From: Schumannella sp. 10F1B-5-1
GTDB lineage: Bacteria; Actinomycetota; Actinomycetes; Actinomycetales; Microbacteriaceae
DNA: 64,000 nucleotides
Direction of reading: 5' to 3'
NCBI RefSeq assembly: GCF_006517535.1
Contig: NZ_VHQH01000039.1
Location: forward strand, 368,798-432,797
Notes under the pieces: model-generated
Databases searched by the model: none
What the model was told of the DNA's origin: nothing
What the model saw: only the letters and a program-made list of their open reading frames with translations
Translations under genes and position numbers: made by a program
Part shown: positions 1 to 6,352 of the stretch, one piece after another
Numbering within the stretch: position 1 is the stretch's first letter
Layout of the letters: each line of letters starts with the position of its first letter

Positions 1-1
1 C

Positions 2-181
2 CTCGTCGGCCAGTTCGACGACGCCGGCGCCCTCGACGAGCTCCGGCTGTCGTACGCGCCAGTCACGCTCGGCTCGGGGGCCCCGCTGCTCCCCCGGCGC
101 CTCGAGGCCGATCGGCTGGCGCTCAGCTCGGCGACGCAGGTCGGTGCCTTCGCCCGACTGATCTATCGCGTCACGCGCTGA
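2..181 (+). CDS. Dihydrofolate reductase family protein (RibD C-terminal fold), 3' end only
   Basis: Only the last 59 codons lie in the window; the 5' end is cut off by the window edge. The readable tail has the typical end of a RibD-C/DHFR-like domain: a stretch ending YAPVTLGSGAPLLP (the conserved P-V-x-L-G-x-G-x-x-L-F/L segment that closes the NADPH-binding fold), followed by short beta strands and a TGA stop. Proteins of this kind are NADPH-dependent reductases of unknown substrate in actinobacteria. The next gene downstream belongs to the same broad family, so this may be a tandem pair. Family placement is good; substrate unknown. Confidence 0.75.
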   Translation, partial: LVGQFDDAGALDELRLSYAPVTLGSGAPLLPRRLEADRLALSSATQVGAFARLIYRVTR

Positions 182-219
182 TCGCCGCATCCCGTCTCCC
201 CTGCATCATCGCCCTCGAT

Positions 220-234
220 GTGTACAGTGTACAC
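220..234. promoter_or_regulatory. 15-bp perfect inverted repeat overlapping a leaderless -10 box
   Basis: GTGTACAGTGTACAC is a perfect 7-1-7 inverted repeat ending one base before the ATG at 235. The hexamer TACAGT (223-228) inside it lies 6 nt before that ATG, the spacing of a -10 box for a leaderless transcript. A dimeric repressor binding here would cover the promoter. The regulator is unknown and is not obviously encoded next door. Confidence 0.6.
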
Positions 235-786
235 ATGAGCGCGACTCTGCTGCACTTCACGATGTCGCTCGACGGCTGCATCGCCGACGAACACGGCTCG
301 ATCGACTGGGCCTTCGGCTTCGGTCCCGCCGTGCTGCCCGAGGCCGACCGCATCCGCACCCGCGCGACCGTCGTGGTCGGCGGCCGACGCGGCTACGACG
401 TCGACCCCGCGGCGCAGCCCTATGGCGGTGACTGGAACGGCACCGTGATGGTGCTCAGCCATCGCCCCGCTCCCCCGGATGCCGACCCGGCGACCGTCTT
501 CCTCGACGCGTCGATCGACGACGCGCTCCGGGCGGCTCACGCCCGCGCGGAGGGCGGCGACGTGCTGCTGCTCAGCGCCGACCTCGCGCGGCAGGCGCTC
601 GATGCGGATCTGGTCGACGAGATCCTGCTGCACGTCGTGCCGGTGGCGCTCGGCCGCGGCATCCGCCTGTTCGACGGCCTCGCCGCTCCGCGGCGCTTCA
701 GAACCGCGCTCACCGCCCAGTCCGGCGAGGTCACGACCCTGCTCCTGCGCCGGGCCGCCGACGGCGACTGCGCGAGCCTCGGCTGA
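235..786 (+). CDS. Dihydrofolate reductase family protein
   Basis: 183-residue cytosolic protein of the DHFR/RibD C-terminal family, a presumed NADPH-dependent reductase. The N-terminus carries the family hallmark SLDGCIADEHGSIDW (S-x-D-G-x-I-A), the middle has the VVGGRRGY turn, and the C-terminal part has LHVVPVALGRGIRLF, the conserved P-x-x-L-G-x-G-x-x-L-F element. An in-frame GTG at 220 would add five codons, but it lies inside the palindrome at 220-234 and no Shine-Dalgarno sequence precedes either codon. The ATG at 235 fits leaderless initiation from the -10 box at 223-228. It converges on the ABC ATPase gene. Substrate cannot be told from sequence. Confidence 0.8.
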   Translation: MSATLLHFTMSLDGCIADEHGSIDWAFGFGPAVLPEADRIRTRATVVVGGRRGYDVDPAAQPYGGDWNGTVMVLSHRPAPPDADPATVFLDASIDDALRAAHARAEGGDVLLLSADLARQALDADLVDEILLHVVPVALGRGIRLFDGLAAPRRFRTALTAQSGEVTTLLLRRAADGDCASLG

Positions 787-811
787 TCCGCCGCACGCGA
801 TCCGCCGGTGC

Positions 812-1624
812 TCAGTCGAGTCGCACGGCGCGCCGCGCCCGCGCCGACCAGCGCCCGCCGCGGTGCTCGACGTCGATCGGGTGCTCGAACGCCGCCGAGA
901 CCGCCTCGCTCGTCACGACGTCGCCGACGGGTCCGGATTCGGTGATGCGCCCGTGCGCCACCAGCACCGCGTGCGTGGTCGTCTCCGGCAGCTCCTCGAG
1001 GTGGTGCGTGACCAGGATCGACGCCAGCTCGGGATGCGTGCGCTCGAGCGAGTCGACGGTCTCCAGCAGCTGCTCGCGCGCCGCCACATCGAGTCCTGTC
1101 GAGGGCTCGTCGAGCAGCAGCAGCGCGGGATCCGAGAGCAGCGCCCGCGCGATCAGGGTGCGCCCGCGCTCGCCCTGCGAGAGGGTCGGCCAGCGCGACT
1201 CGGCGATCGCCGACAATCCCAGCTGGGCCAGCATCCCGTCGACGCGCTCGATCTCGGTCGCGCTCGCCTCCCAGCGCATCGGCAGCTCGATCGTGCCGGT
1301 GAGGCCGGTCAGCGCGACCTCGCGCACGGTCAGCGGCGAATCCAGGGCGTGGCGCGGATTCACGTGTCCGATGCGACGGCGCAGCGCCGCGAGCTCGACG
1401 CGTCCCAGGCGCTCCCCCAGCACCTCGACGGAGCCCGACGAGGGATGCGTCACCGCCCCGCAGAAGCCGAGGATCGTGCTCTTGCCGGCGCCGTTCGGAC
1501 CGAGCAGCGCCCAGTGCTCTCCCGCCTGCACCTCGAGCGAGACCTCGTCGAGGATCTGACGCCCGCCGCGCCGGAATCCGACGGAGCGCAGTGCGATGAC
1601 CGGAGTCGGCGACCCGGCGCTCAC
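812..1624 (-). CDS. Solitary ABC transporter ATP-binding protein
   Basis: 270-residue single ABC ATPase domain. Walker A GPNGAGKST is near residue 42, a Q-loop region follows, the signature is LSQGE (normally LSGGQ) and Walker B is ALLLLDEP, followed by a switch histidine in VTHHLEELP. No permease or binding-protein gene lies nearby, so it resembles ModF/PhrA-type solitary ATPases rather than a complete importer. It is the last gene of a leftward run: its start overlaps the stop of the UPF0303 gene by 4 bp (ATGA), so translation is probably coupled. A paralogue with the same layout lies at 48592-49377. Confidence 0.85.
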   Translation of the reverse strand: MSAGSPTPVIALRSVGFRRGGRQILDEVSLEVQAGEHWALLGPNGAGKSTILGFCGAVTHPSSGSVEVLGERLGRVELAALRRRIGHVNPRHALDSPLTVREVALTGLTGTIELPMRWEASATEIERVDGMLAQLGLSAIAESRWPTLSQGERGRTLIARALLSDPALLLLDEPSTGLDVAAREQLLETVDSLERTHPELASILVTHHLEELPETTTHAVLVAHGRITESGPVGDVVTSEAVSAAFEHPIDVEHRGGRWSARARRAVRLD

Positions 1625-2112
1625 CGGCCGTTCTCGGCGCTGAGGAACTGGCTGACCGCATCCACGACGAGCGCGTGGTCGTCGGCCTGCGACAGACCCG
1701 AGATGCCCACCGTGCCGAGCAGGGCGCCCGACGCGGTCTTGATCGGCACGCAGCCGCCGGCGATCGCGAAGCGCGTCGAGTCGAGCTCGGCGTAGGAGCG
1801 CCCGCTCACCTCGCCGCGGATCTTCAGCAGGAACGTGCTGGCGCCGAAGCGCTGCACGGCGCGCGCCTTGCGCACCAGCCAGTCGTCGTTGTCACTCGAC
1901 GAGCCCGGCATGCCGACCTGGAACGCGGTCTGCTCGCCGATCGTGATGCGGATCGCGATCGGCAGGCTGCGCTCGGCGGCGATGCCGACCAGGATCGTGC
2001 CGAGCTGCCAGGCGTCGGCGTGCGAGAAGTCGGCGAAGACGAGCTTGCGCTCCTGCTCCTCGAGGCGCTTGAGCTTGCGACGCTGCGTGGTGGTGGTGTC
2101 GCCGTCGGCCAT
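1621..2112 (-). CDS. UPF0303 / haem-degrading domain family protein
   Basis: 163-residue protein of the UPF0303 (GlcG/HbpS-like, Pfam haem-degrading domain) family. Recognisable features are the E-E-Q-E-R-K-L-VF start of the domain after a charged N-terminal helix, the DDWLVRKARAV helix, and the C-terminal IKTASGALLGTVGISGL segment, the conserved G-x-x-G-x-x-G-V-S-G loop. The biochemical role in bacteria is not settled; related proteins bind haem or small metabolites. A good Shine-Dalgarno sequence (GGAGGA) precedes the ATG. It overlaps the downstream ABC ATPase gene by 4 bp and follows the Nudix gene by 40 bp. Confidence 0.8.
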   Translation of the reverse strand: MADGDTTTTQRRKLKRLEEQERKLVFADFSHADAWQLGTILVGIAAERSLPIAIRITIGEQTAFQVGMPGSSSDNDDWLVRKARAVQRFGASTFLLKIRGEVSGRSYAELDSTRFAIAGGCVPIKTASGALLGTVGISGLSQADDHALVVDAVSQFLSAENGR

Positions 2113-2125
2113 TCGGTCCTCCGTG

Positions 2126-2168
2126 TCAGTGCCGTATCAGTGCTGGGATGCGTCAGTGCTGGGACGCG
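2126..2168. repeat. Tandem duplication of a gene's stop-codon region (16-bp unit)
   Basis: Two adjacent 16-bp units (2137-2152 and 2153-2168) differ at one base; a third partial copy of the TCAGTG core lies at 2126-2131. The right-hand unit holds the last codons and TGA stop of the leftward Nudix gene, so extra copies of its stop region follow the gene. Confidence 0.85.
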
Positions 2169-2623
2169 TCGGGCCGGGAGGAGCGGATGGCGCGGCGCAC
2201 CAGCTCGGGGAGCTCCTCCGGCTCGTAGGGGTCGTCGGTGGCGTCGAGCTCGTCGACGCTCCACCAGCGGTGCTGCTCGAGATCGACCTGCTCGTCGTCG
2301 GTCCAGTTGTCGCTGGCCGGCGTGAAGCTCATCGTGCGCGTCACGTAGTACTCGGCGTGTCCGCGGTCGTGATCGGCCTGATCCCAGGTCACATCGAAGT
2401 CGAGGCTGAACACCGGGCCCTCGAGCGGCGCATCCTGCAGCCCGGTCTCCTCGAACAGCTCGCGCACGCCCGCCTCGAGGTGCGTCTCGTCGCCCTCCAC
2501 TCCCCCGCCGGGCGTCATCCAGCGCGCGAACCCGCTCGAGTCGGGAGCGCGCGTCAGGAAGAGCAGCACCCGGTCGCGCTCGTCGACGACCAGGATGCGC
2601 GAGGTGCGGCGCAGGCGGGGCAT
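2153..2623 (-). CDS. Nudix hydrolase
   Basis: 156-residue Nudix-fold protein, expected to hydrolyse a nucleoside diphosphate linked to another group. The Nudix box runs from about residue 39: GGGVEGDETHLEAGVRELF, continuing EETG, a full match to G-x5-E-x7-R-E-U-x-E-E-x-G-U with the metal-binding REx2EE core intact. Upstream is the usual ILVVDERDRVLLF strand. It starts 4 bp after the SDR gene stop, in the middle of a four-gene leftward run. Substrate cannot be deduced. Its stop codon lies in a short tandem repeat (2126-2168). Confidence 0.88.
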   Translation of the reverse strand: MPRLRRTSRILVVDERDRVLLFLTRAPDSSGFARWMTPGGGVEGDETHLEAGVRELFEETGLQDAPLEGPVFSLDFDVTWDQADHDRGHAEYYVTRTMSFTPASDNWTDDEQVDLEQHRWWSVDELDATDDPYEPEELPELVRRAIRSSRPDASQH

Positions 2624-2627
2624 GCGC

Positions 2628-3389
2628 TCAGCGCTGGAAGCCGCTGATGTCGCCGACGTAGCGCGTGTGGTCCTCGGGGATCGGGTCGACAGCCGCCTGG
2701 GCGACCTCGGCGGCGAACTCGTCGACCTTGTAGAGACGGCCGGCGTCGTCGCGACGCGACTGGATCGCGCCCGGATTGACGCGCTCGAGCAGGGTCGCCG
2801 TGATGGTGCCCTCGATCATGTCGCCCGAGACCACCACGAAGGCGATGTCCTTCTCGGTCAGGCCGGGGATGCGCTCGCGCAGCGCGTCCTCGCCGGCCCG
2901 CTTCGACAGGGCGACCGCCTCGTACTCGGGCATCGTCGGGGTGGTCTTGATGAAGTGCGCCTGGTGGCTCGTGACGAACACGACGCGCGATCCGGGCACG
3001 AGCACCTTCTCGGCGGCGGTGAGCACGTTGACCTGCGCGTCGCGGTTGAGCTTCATGGCGTAGTCCTCGCCGAGGCCCGACTCCATGCCGCCCGAGGCGT
3101 TGAGCACGAGCAGGTCGAGGCCGCCCCAGCGCTCCTGCACCTGGGCGAACATCGCCTCGACCGAGGCGGGGTCGGTCAGGTCGGCGCCGACGGCGAAGGC
3201 CTCGCCACCCTGCGCCTCGATGCCCGCGACGATCTTGAGCGCGCGCGGCTCCTTGTTGCGGAAGTTGATGACGACCTTCGCGCCGGCGTCGGCGAGGAAC
3301 TTGGCCGTGTCGGCGCCGATGCCGCGGGAGGAGCCGGTGACGAGTGCGCGGATGCCGGTCAGGGAGCCGGGAGCGAGGGGAGTTTCCAC
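2628..3389 (-). CDS. Short-chain dehydrogenase/reductase (SDR) family oxidoreductase
   Basis: 253-residue classical-size SDR. The dinucleotide-binding motif TGSSRGIG (T-G-x3-G-x-G) is near the N-terminus, followed by AKVVINFRN (arginine after beta-2 suggests NADP(H)), ADLTDP, and LVLNASGG in place of N-A-G. The catalytic region reads VTSHQAHF...PEYEAVALSKRAG: a Ser and a Tyr are present, but the next Lys is seven positions after the Tyr instead of four. The start is a GTG at 3389 because TAGGCT lies 8 nt upstream and the homologous region begins just after it; the frame stays open upstream without domain content. First gene of the SDR-Nudix-UPF0303-ABC run. Confidence 0.82.
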   Translation of the reverse strand: METPLAPGSLTGIRALVTGSSRGIGADTAKFLADAGAKVVINFRNKEPRALKIVAGIEAQGGEAFAVGADLTDPASVEAMFAQVQERWGGLDLLVLNASGGMESGLGEDYAMKLNRDAQVNVLTAAEKVLVPGSRVVFVTSHQAHFIKTTPTMPEYEAVALSKRAGEDALRERIPGLTEKDIAFVVVSGDMIEGTITATLLERVNPGAIQSRRDDAGRLYKVDEFAAEVAQAAVDPIPEDHTRYVGDISGFQR

Positions 3390-3397
3390 GGACAGCG

Positions 3398-3403
3398 AGC
3401 CTA
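3398..3403 (-). promoter_or_regulatory. Leaderless -10 box of the SDR operon
   Basis: TAGGCT on the - strand, 8 nt before the GTG start at 3389. No Shine-Dalgarno sequence fits, so a leaderless transcript is inferred. Confidence 0.5.
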
Positions 3404-3545
3404 GCAACGCCCGCCGCCGGAGGAATTCTCGCGCCCGGTCGGGGATGACCCGGAACCCCGGCCGGCGCTGTGGAGAGCCCCGTCTCGCCGCCACCCGCGG
3501 GTGATAGTTTCGACACATCGTCGGACTATCCGAAGGAGGCGCCCG

Positions 3546-4019
3546 ATGGCCGAGTTCCTGACCCAGTGGGCCTGGGTGGTCTGGATCGCGCTGATCCTCC
3601 TGTTCGTGATCATCGAGATGATGAACCTCGAGTTCACCTTCCTCATGCTGGCGATCGGCAGCCTCGGCGGGCTCGTCTCCGGTCTCTTCGGCGCTCCCTG
3701 GTGGGCGCAGGTGATCATCGCCGGCGTCGCCGCGGTGCTGCTGCTCTTCCTCGTGCGCCCGGCGCTGCATCGCCGGCTGCACCGCGGGGCCGACCCCGCC
3801 AAGAGCAACGTCGAGGCGCTCCTCGGCCTCACCGGCAGCGTCGTCAAGGCCTTCGACGAGGGCCGCGGTCAGGTGAAGCTCGCCAACGGCGAGACCTGGA
3901 CCGCCCGGCTTGGCGTCGACTCGCCCCTCCAGCCCCACGACGGCGACCGCATCGTCGTCACCGCGATCGAGGGCTCGACCGCCGTGGTCGCGCCCGCAGA
4001 AAGGACCGCACCCCAGTGA
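3546..4019 (+). CDS. NfeD family membrane protein
   Basis: 157-residue membrane protein of the short NfeD family. Residues 8-25 and roughly 28-75 give hydrophobic segments (VVWIALILLFVIIEMM and ILLLFLV-type stretches), followed by a soluble OB-fold-like C-terminal domain (GSVVKAFDEGRGQVKLANG...VVVTAIEGSTAVVAP). NfeD proteins work with SPFH/stomatin partners encoded next to them, as here: the stop overlaps the SPFH start by 4 bp. The start is the ATG at 3546, preceded by GAAGGAGG at a good distance; upstream in-frame codons lack a ribosome site. Confidence 0.9.
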   Translation: MAEFLTQWAWVVWIALILLFVIIEMMNLEFTFLMLAIGSLGGLVSGLFGAPWWAQVIIAGVAAVLLLFLVRPALHRRLHRGADPAKSNVEALLGLTGSVVKAFDEGRGQVKLANGETWTARLGVDSPLQPHDGDRIVVTAIEGSTAVVAPAERTAPQ

Positions 4020-5035
4020 ATTCCTCCGGTGAGCTCTTCGGAGCGGCCCTCCTCGTGATCCTCGTGGTCATCGTCGTCATCTTCGTGCTGGTGACGATCT
4101 TCCGCTCGATCCGCATCGTGCCCCAGGCCTACGCCGGCGTCGTCGAGCGCCTCGGCCGCTACCACAAGACCCTCACGCCCGGTCTGAACCTGCTGGTGCC
4201 CTTCATCGACCGGCTCCGTCCGCTCGTCGACATGCGCGAGCAGGTCGTCTCCTTCCCTCCGCAGCCCGTCATCACCGAAGACAACCTGGTCGTCTCGATC
4301 GACACGGTCGTCTACTTCCAGGTGACGGATGCGCGCGCCGCGACCTACGAGATCGCCAACTATCTCGGGGCGGTCGAGCAGCTCACCACGACGACGCTGC
4401 GCAACGTGGTCGGCGGTCTGAACCTCGAGGAGGCGCTGACCAGCCGCGACAACATCAACGGCCAGCTGCGCATCGTGCTCGACGAGGCCACCGGCAAGTG
4501 GGGCATCCGCGTCGGCCGCGTCGAGCTCAAGGCGATCGACCCGCCCATCTCGATCCAGGACTCGATGGAGAAGCAGATGCGCGCCGAGCGTGACCGCCGC
4601 GCGCAGATCCTCACCGCCGAGGGCACCAAGCAGGCCGCGATCCTGCAGGCCGAGGGAAGCCGTCAGGCCGCGATCCTCGAGGCCGAGGGTGACGCCAAGG
4701 CCCAGGTGCTGCGCGCGCAGGGTGAGGCCGAGGCGATCCAGACCGTCTTCAGCGCCATCCACACCGGCGACCCCGACAGCAAGCTGCTCGCCTACCAGTA
4801 CCTGCAGACCCTGCCGAAGCTGGCCGAGGGCGACGCCAACAAGCTCTGGATCATCCCGAGCGAGCTGACCGAGGCGCTCAAGGGCATCGGTCAGGGCTTC
4901 TTCGCGCCGCGGGCCGAGCAGCCGTTCACGGCGAAGCCCGCCGGAGCGACGAGCCCGGTCGCGACGACCGCGGCGCCGACGTCGCCGGCTGCGCCGCCGA
5001 GCACGCCACCGACCACCCCGCCGACGAGCGCCTGA
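4016..5035 (+). CDS. SPFH/Band 7/PHB domain membrane protein (stomatin-like)
   Basis: 339-residue protein with one N-terminal membrane anchor (residues ~8-28, rich in V, I and L), then an SPFH domain beginning VPQAYAGVVERLGRY. The central part has the family's QPVITEDNLVVSIDTVVYF strand and an Ala/Glu-rich coiled coil with repeated ILQAEGSRQAAILEAEG-type heptads that mediates oligomerisation. The tail is a Pro/Thr/Ala-rich disordered stretch. These proteins form large membrane assemblies that organise lipid domains. The GTG start at 4016 overlaps the NfeD stop (GTGA). The gene is followed 2 bp later by a glycerophosphodiesterase, so the three probably form one unit. Confidence 0.92.
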   Translation: MNSSGELFGAALLVILVVIVVIFVLVTIFRSIRIVPQAYAGVVERLGRYHKTLTPGLNLLVPFIDRLRPLVDMREQVVSFPPQPVITEDNLVVSIDTVVYFQVTDARAATYEIANYLGAVEQLTTTTLRNVVGGLNLEEALTSRDNINGQLRIVLDEATGKWGIRVGRVELKAIDPPISIQDSMEKQMRAERDRRAQILTAEGTKQAAILQAEGSRQAAILEAEGDAKAQVLRAQGEAEAIQTVFSAIHTGDPDSKLLAYQYLQTLPKLAEGDANKLWIIPSELTEALKGIGQGFFAPRAEQPFTAKPAGATSPVATTAAPTSPAAPPSTPPTTPPTSA

Positions 5036-5037
5036 GC

Positions 5038-5826
5038 GTGGGCGCTCGAATCGGGTCGAGCGCCTACCTGCAGCCCGCTCCCCCGCGCGTGATCGCGCAC
5101 CGTGGGCTCGCGCTCGACGCCCCGGAGAACACCCTGCTGGCGTTCCTGCACGCCTTGAACGTCGGCGTCACGCATCTCGAGACCGACGTGCACGGCAGCC
5201 GGGATGCGGTGGCGGTCGTCAGCCACGATCCCGACCTGCGGCGCGTGGCCGGGCGCCCCGACCGCGTGTCGGAGCTGACCATGGCGGAGCTGCGCCGCGT
5301 GCCGCTCGGCCACGACCAGGGCTACTGCTCGCTCGAGGAGCTGCTCGACGCGTTCCCCGAGGCGCGCGTGAACATCGACATCAAGAGCGCCGACGCGATC
5401 GGCCCCGCGCTCTCGGCGATCCGCCGCACGCGCGCGGAGCGGCGGGTGCTGATCGGCTCCTTCAGCGGCACGCGCCGACGCGCGGTCGTGCGCGGGCTCA
5501 CCGGCGTGGCGACCTCGGTGTCGGCGCGTGGCGGTGTGGCGGCCGTGGCCGCCGCCAACGCGGGTCTGACGCCGATCGTGCGACGGGTGCTGCGCGATGT
5601 CGACGCGACGCAGCTGCCCGTCCGGGTGCTCGGCATGCCCGTCGACAGCGCCCGCGTCATCCGCGCCTTCCACGCCGCGGGCGTCGAGGCGCACTTCTGG
5701 ACGATCAACGACGCGACCGAGATGGAGCGCCTTCTCGACGCCGGGGCGGACGGGATCGTGACCGATCGGGCCGACATCGCGATGCAGGTTCTGCGGGCCA
5801 GGGCAGGTGCCGCCGATCCCCTGTGA
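5038..5826 (+). CDS. Glycerophosphodiester phosphodiesterase family protein
   Basis: 262-residue GDPD-family TIM-barrel enzyme that would cleave glycerophosphodiesters to glycerol 3-phosphate and an alcohol. Hallmarks: VIAHRGLALDAPENTLLAF (H-R-G and E-N-T metal and active-site elements), then LETDVHGSRDAVAVVSHDP, with E and D metal ligands and the catalytic second His. The end has FWTINDATEMERLLDAGAD and GIVTDRAD, typical of the family. No signal peptide is visible, so it acts in the cytosol. The start is a GTG 2 bp after the SPFH stop, consistent with translational coupling in a lipid-related operon. Confidence 0.9.
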   Translation: MGARIGSSAYLQPAPPRVIAHRGLALDAPENTLLAFLHALNVGVTHLETDVHGSRDAVAVVSHDPDLRRVAGRPDRVSELTMAELRRVPLGHDQGYCSLEELLDAFPEARVNIDIKSADAIGPALSAIRRTRAERRVLIGSFSGTRRRAVVRGLTGVATSVSARGGVAAVAAANAGLTPIVRRVLRDVDATQLPVRVLGMPVDSARVIRAFHAAGVEAHFWTINDATEMERLLDAGADGIVTDRADIAMQVLRARAGAADPL

Positions 5827-5833
5827 ATGGTCT

Positions 5834-5873
5834 GGAAAGGGCCGTTCGCGGGCATCCGCAGAGGACCCTTTCC
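5834..5873 (+). terminator. Probable stem-loop terminator after the GDPD gene
   Basis: GGAAAGGG (5834-5841) pairs with CCCTTTCC (5866-5873) across a 24-nt apical part, followed by GTTAG. It lies 8 bp after the GDPD stop and before rbpA, separating the two units. The T-tract is weak. Confidence 0.5.
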
Positions 5874-5933
5874 GTTAGACAGTGGTGTCACAGCGACAGG
5901 TTGTGGCACACAGCGCACGGAGGAGGCCACACG

Positions 5934-6296
5934 ATGGCAGATCGAAGCCTGCGCGGTATGCGACTCGGGTCCCAGAGCCTGCAGAGCGAAGAGGGTATCG
6001 AGTTCTCACCGCGCAAGAAGAGCATCTATCGCACCGAGGACGGACAGACCTTCGAGGTCATGTTCTCGGCCGACGCGGAGGTGCCGGAGTTCTGGTCCTC
6101 GCCCCGCACCGGTCAGGAGGGCCACCTCGTCGGCGAGGACGGCGAGCTGGTCGAGGTCGAGCAGGTCGAGGCGAAGCCCGCCCGCACCCACTGGGACATG
6201 CTGCTCGAGCGCCGCACCGAGGCCGAGCTCGAAGAGCTCCTGCAAGAGCGACTCGAGTATTTGCGAGCCCGCCGCGGCAGCCGCAAGAGCGCCTAG
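5934..6296 (+). CDS. rbpA: RNA polymerase-binding protein RbpA
   Basis: 120-residue actinobacterial transcription factor that binds RNA polymerase and the principal sigma factor and stabilises open complexes. The N-terminal tail MADRSLRGMRLGSQSLQ is nearly diagnostic, followed by a compact RbpA core domain (YRTEDGQTFEVMFSADAEVP) and a C-terminal sigma-interaction region with HWDMLLERRTEAELEELL. The ATG at 5934 has a strong Shine-Dalgarno sequence (GGAGGAGG); in-frame codons further upstream lack one and would add unrelated residues. The core has no Cys pair, so this is a zinc-free version, as in mycobacteria. It stands alone, closed by a hairpin shared with the convergent lnt gene. Confidence 0.95.
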   Translation: MADRSLRGMRLGSQSLQSEEGIEFSPRKKSIYRTEDGQTFEVMFSADAEVPEFWSSPRTGQEGHLVGEDGELVEVEQVEAKPARTHWDMLLERRTEAELEELLQERLEYLRARRGSRKSA

Positions 6297-6324
6297 CGCT
6301 CCCCGCTCCACTCCCCCGATTTCC

Positions 6325-6352
6325 GAGGGCGTCGTCGTCAGACGGCGCCCTC
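6325..6352. terminator. Bidirectional hairpin between rbpA and lnt
   Basis: A 12-bp stem (6325-6336 with 6341-6352, one G-T pair) and a GTCA loop. The loop contains the complement of the lnt stop codon, so the hairpin overlaps the lnt 3' end and lies 29 bp after rbpA. Confidence 0.65.

Noticed and set aside
5827-5933. A SigR-type (oxidative stress) promoter before rbpA
   Set aside because: GGAAAG and GTT occur, but the spacing is far from the 18-19 bp required, and GGAAAG is part of the stem-loop at 5834-5873.
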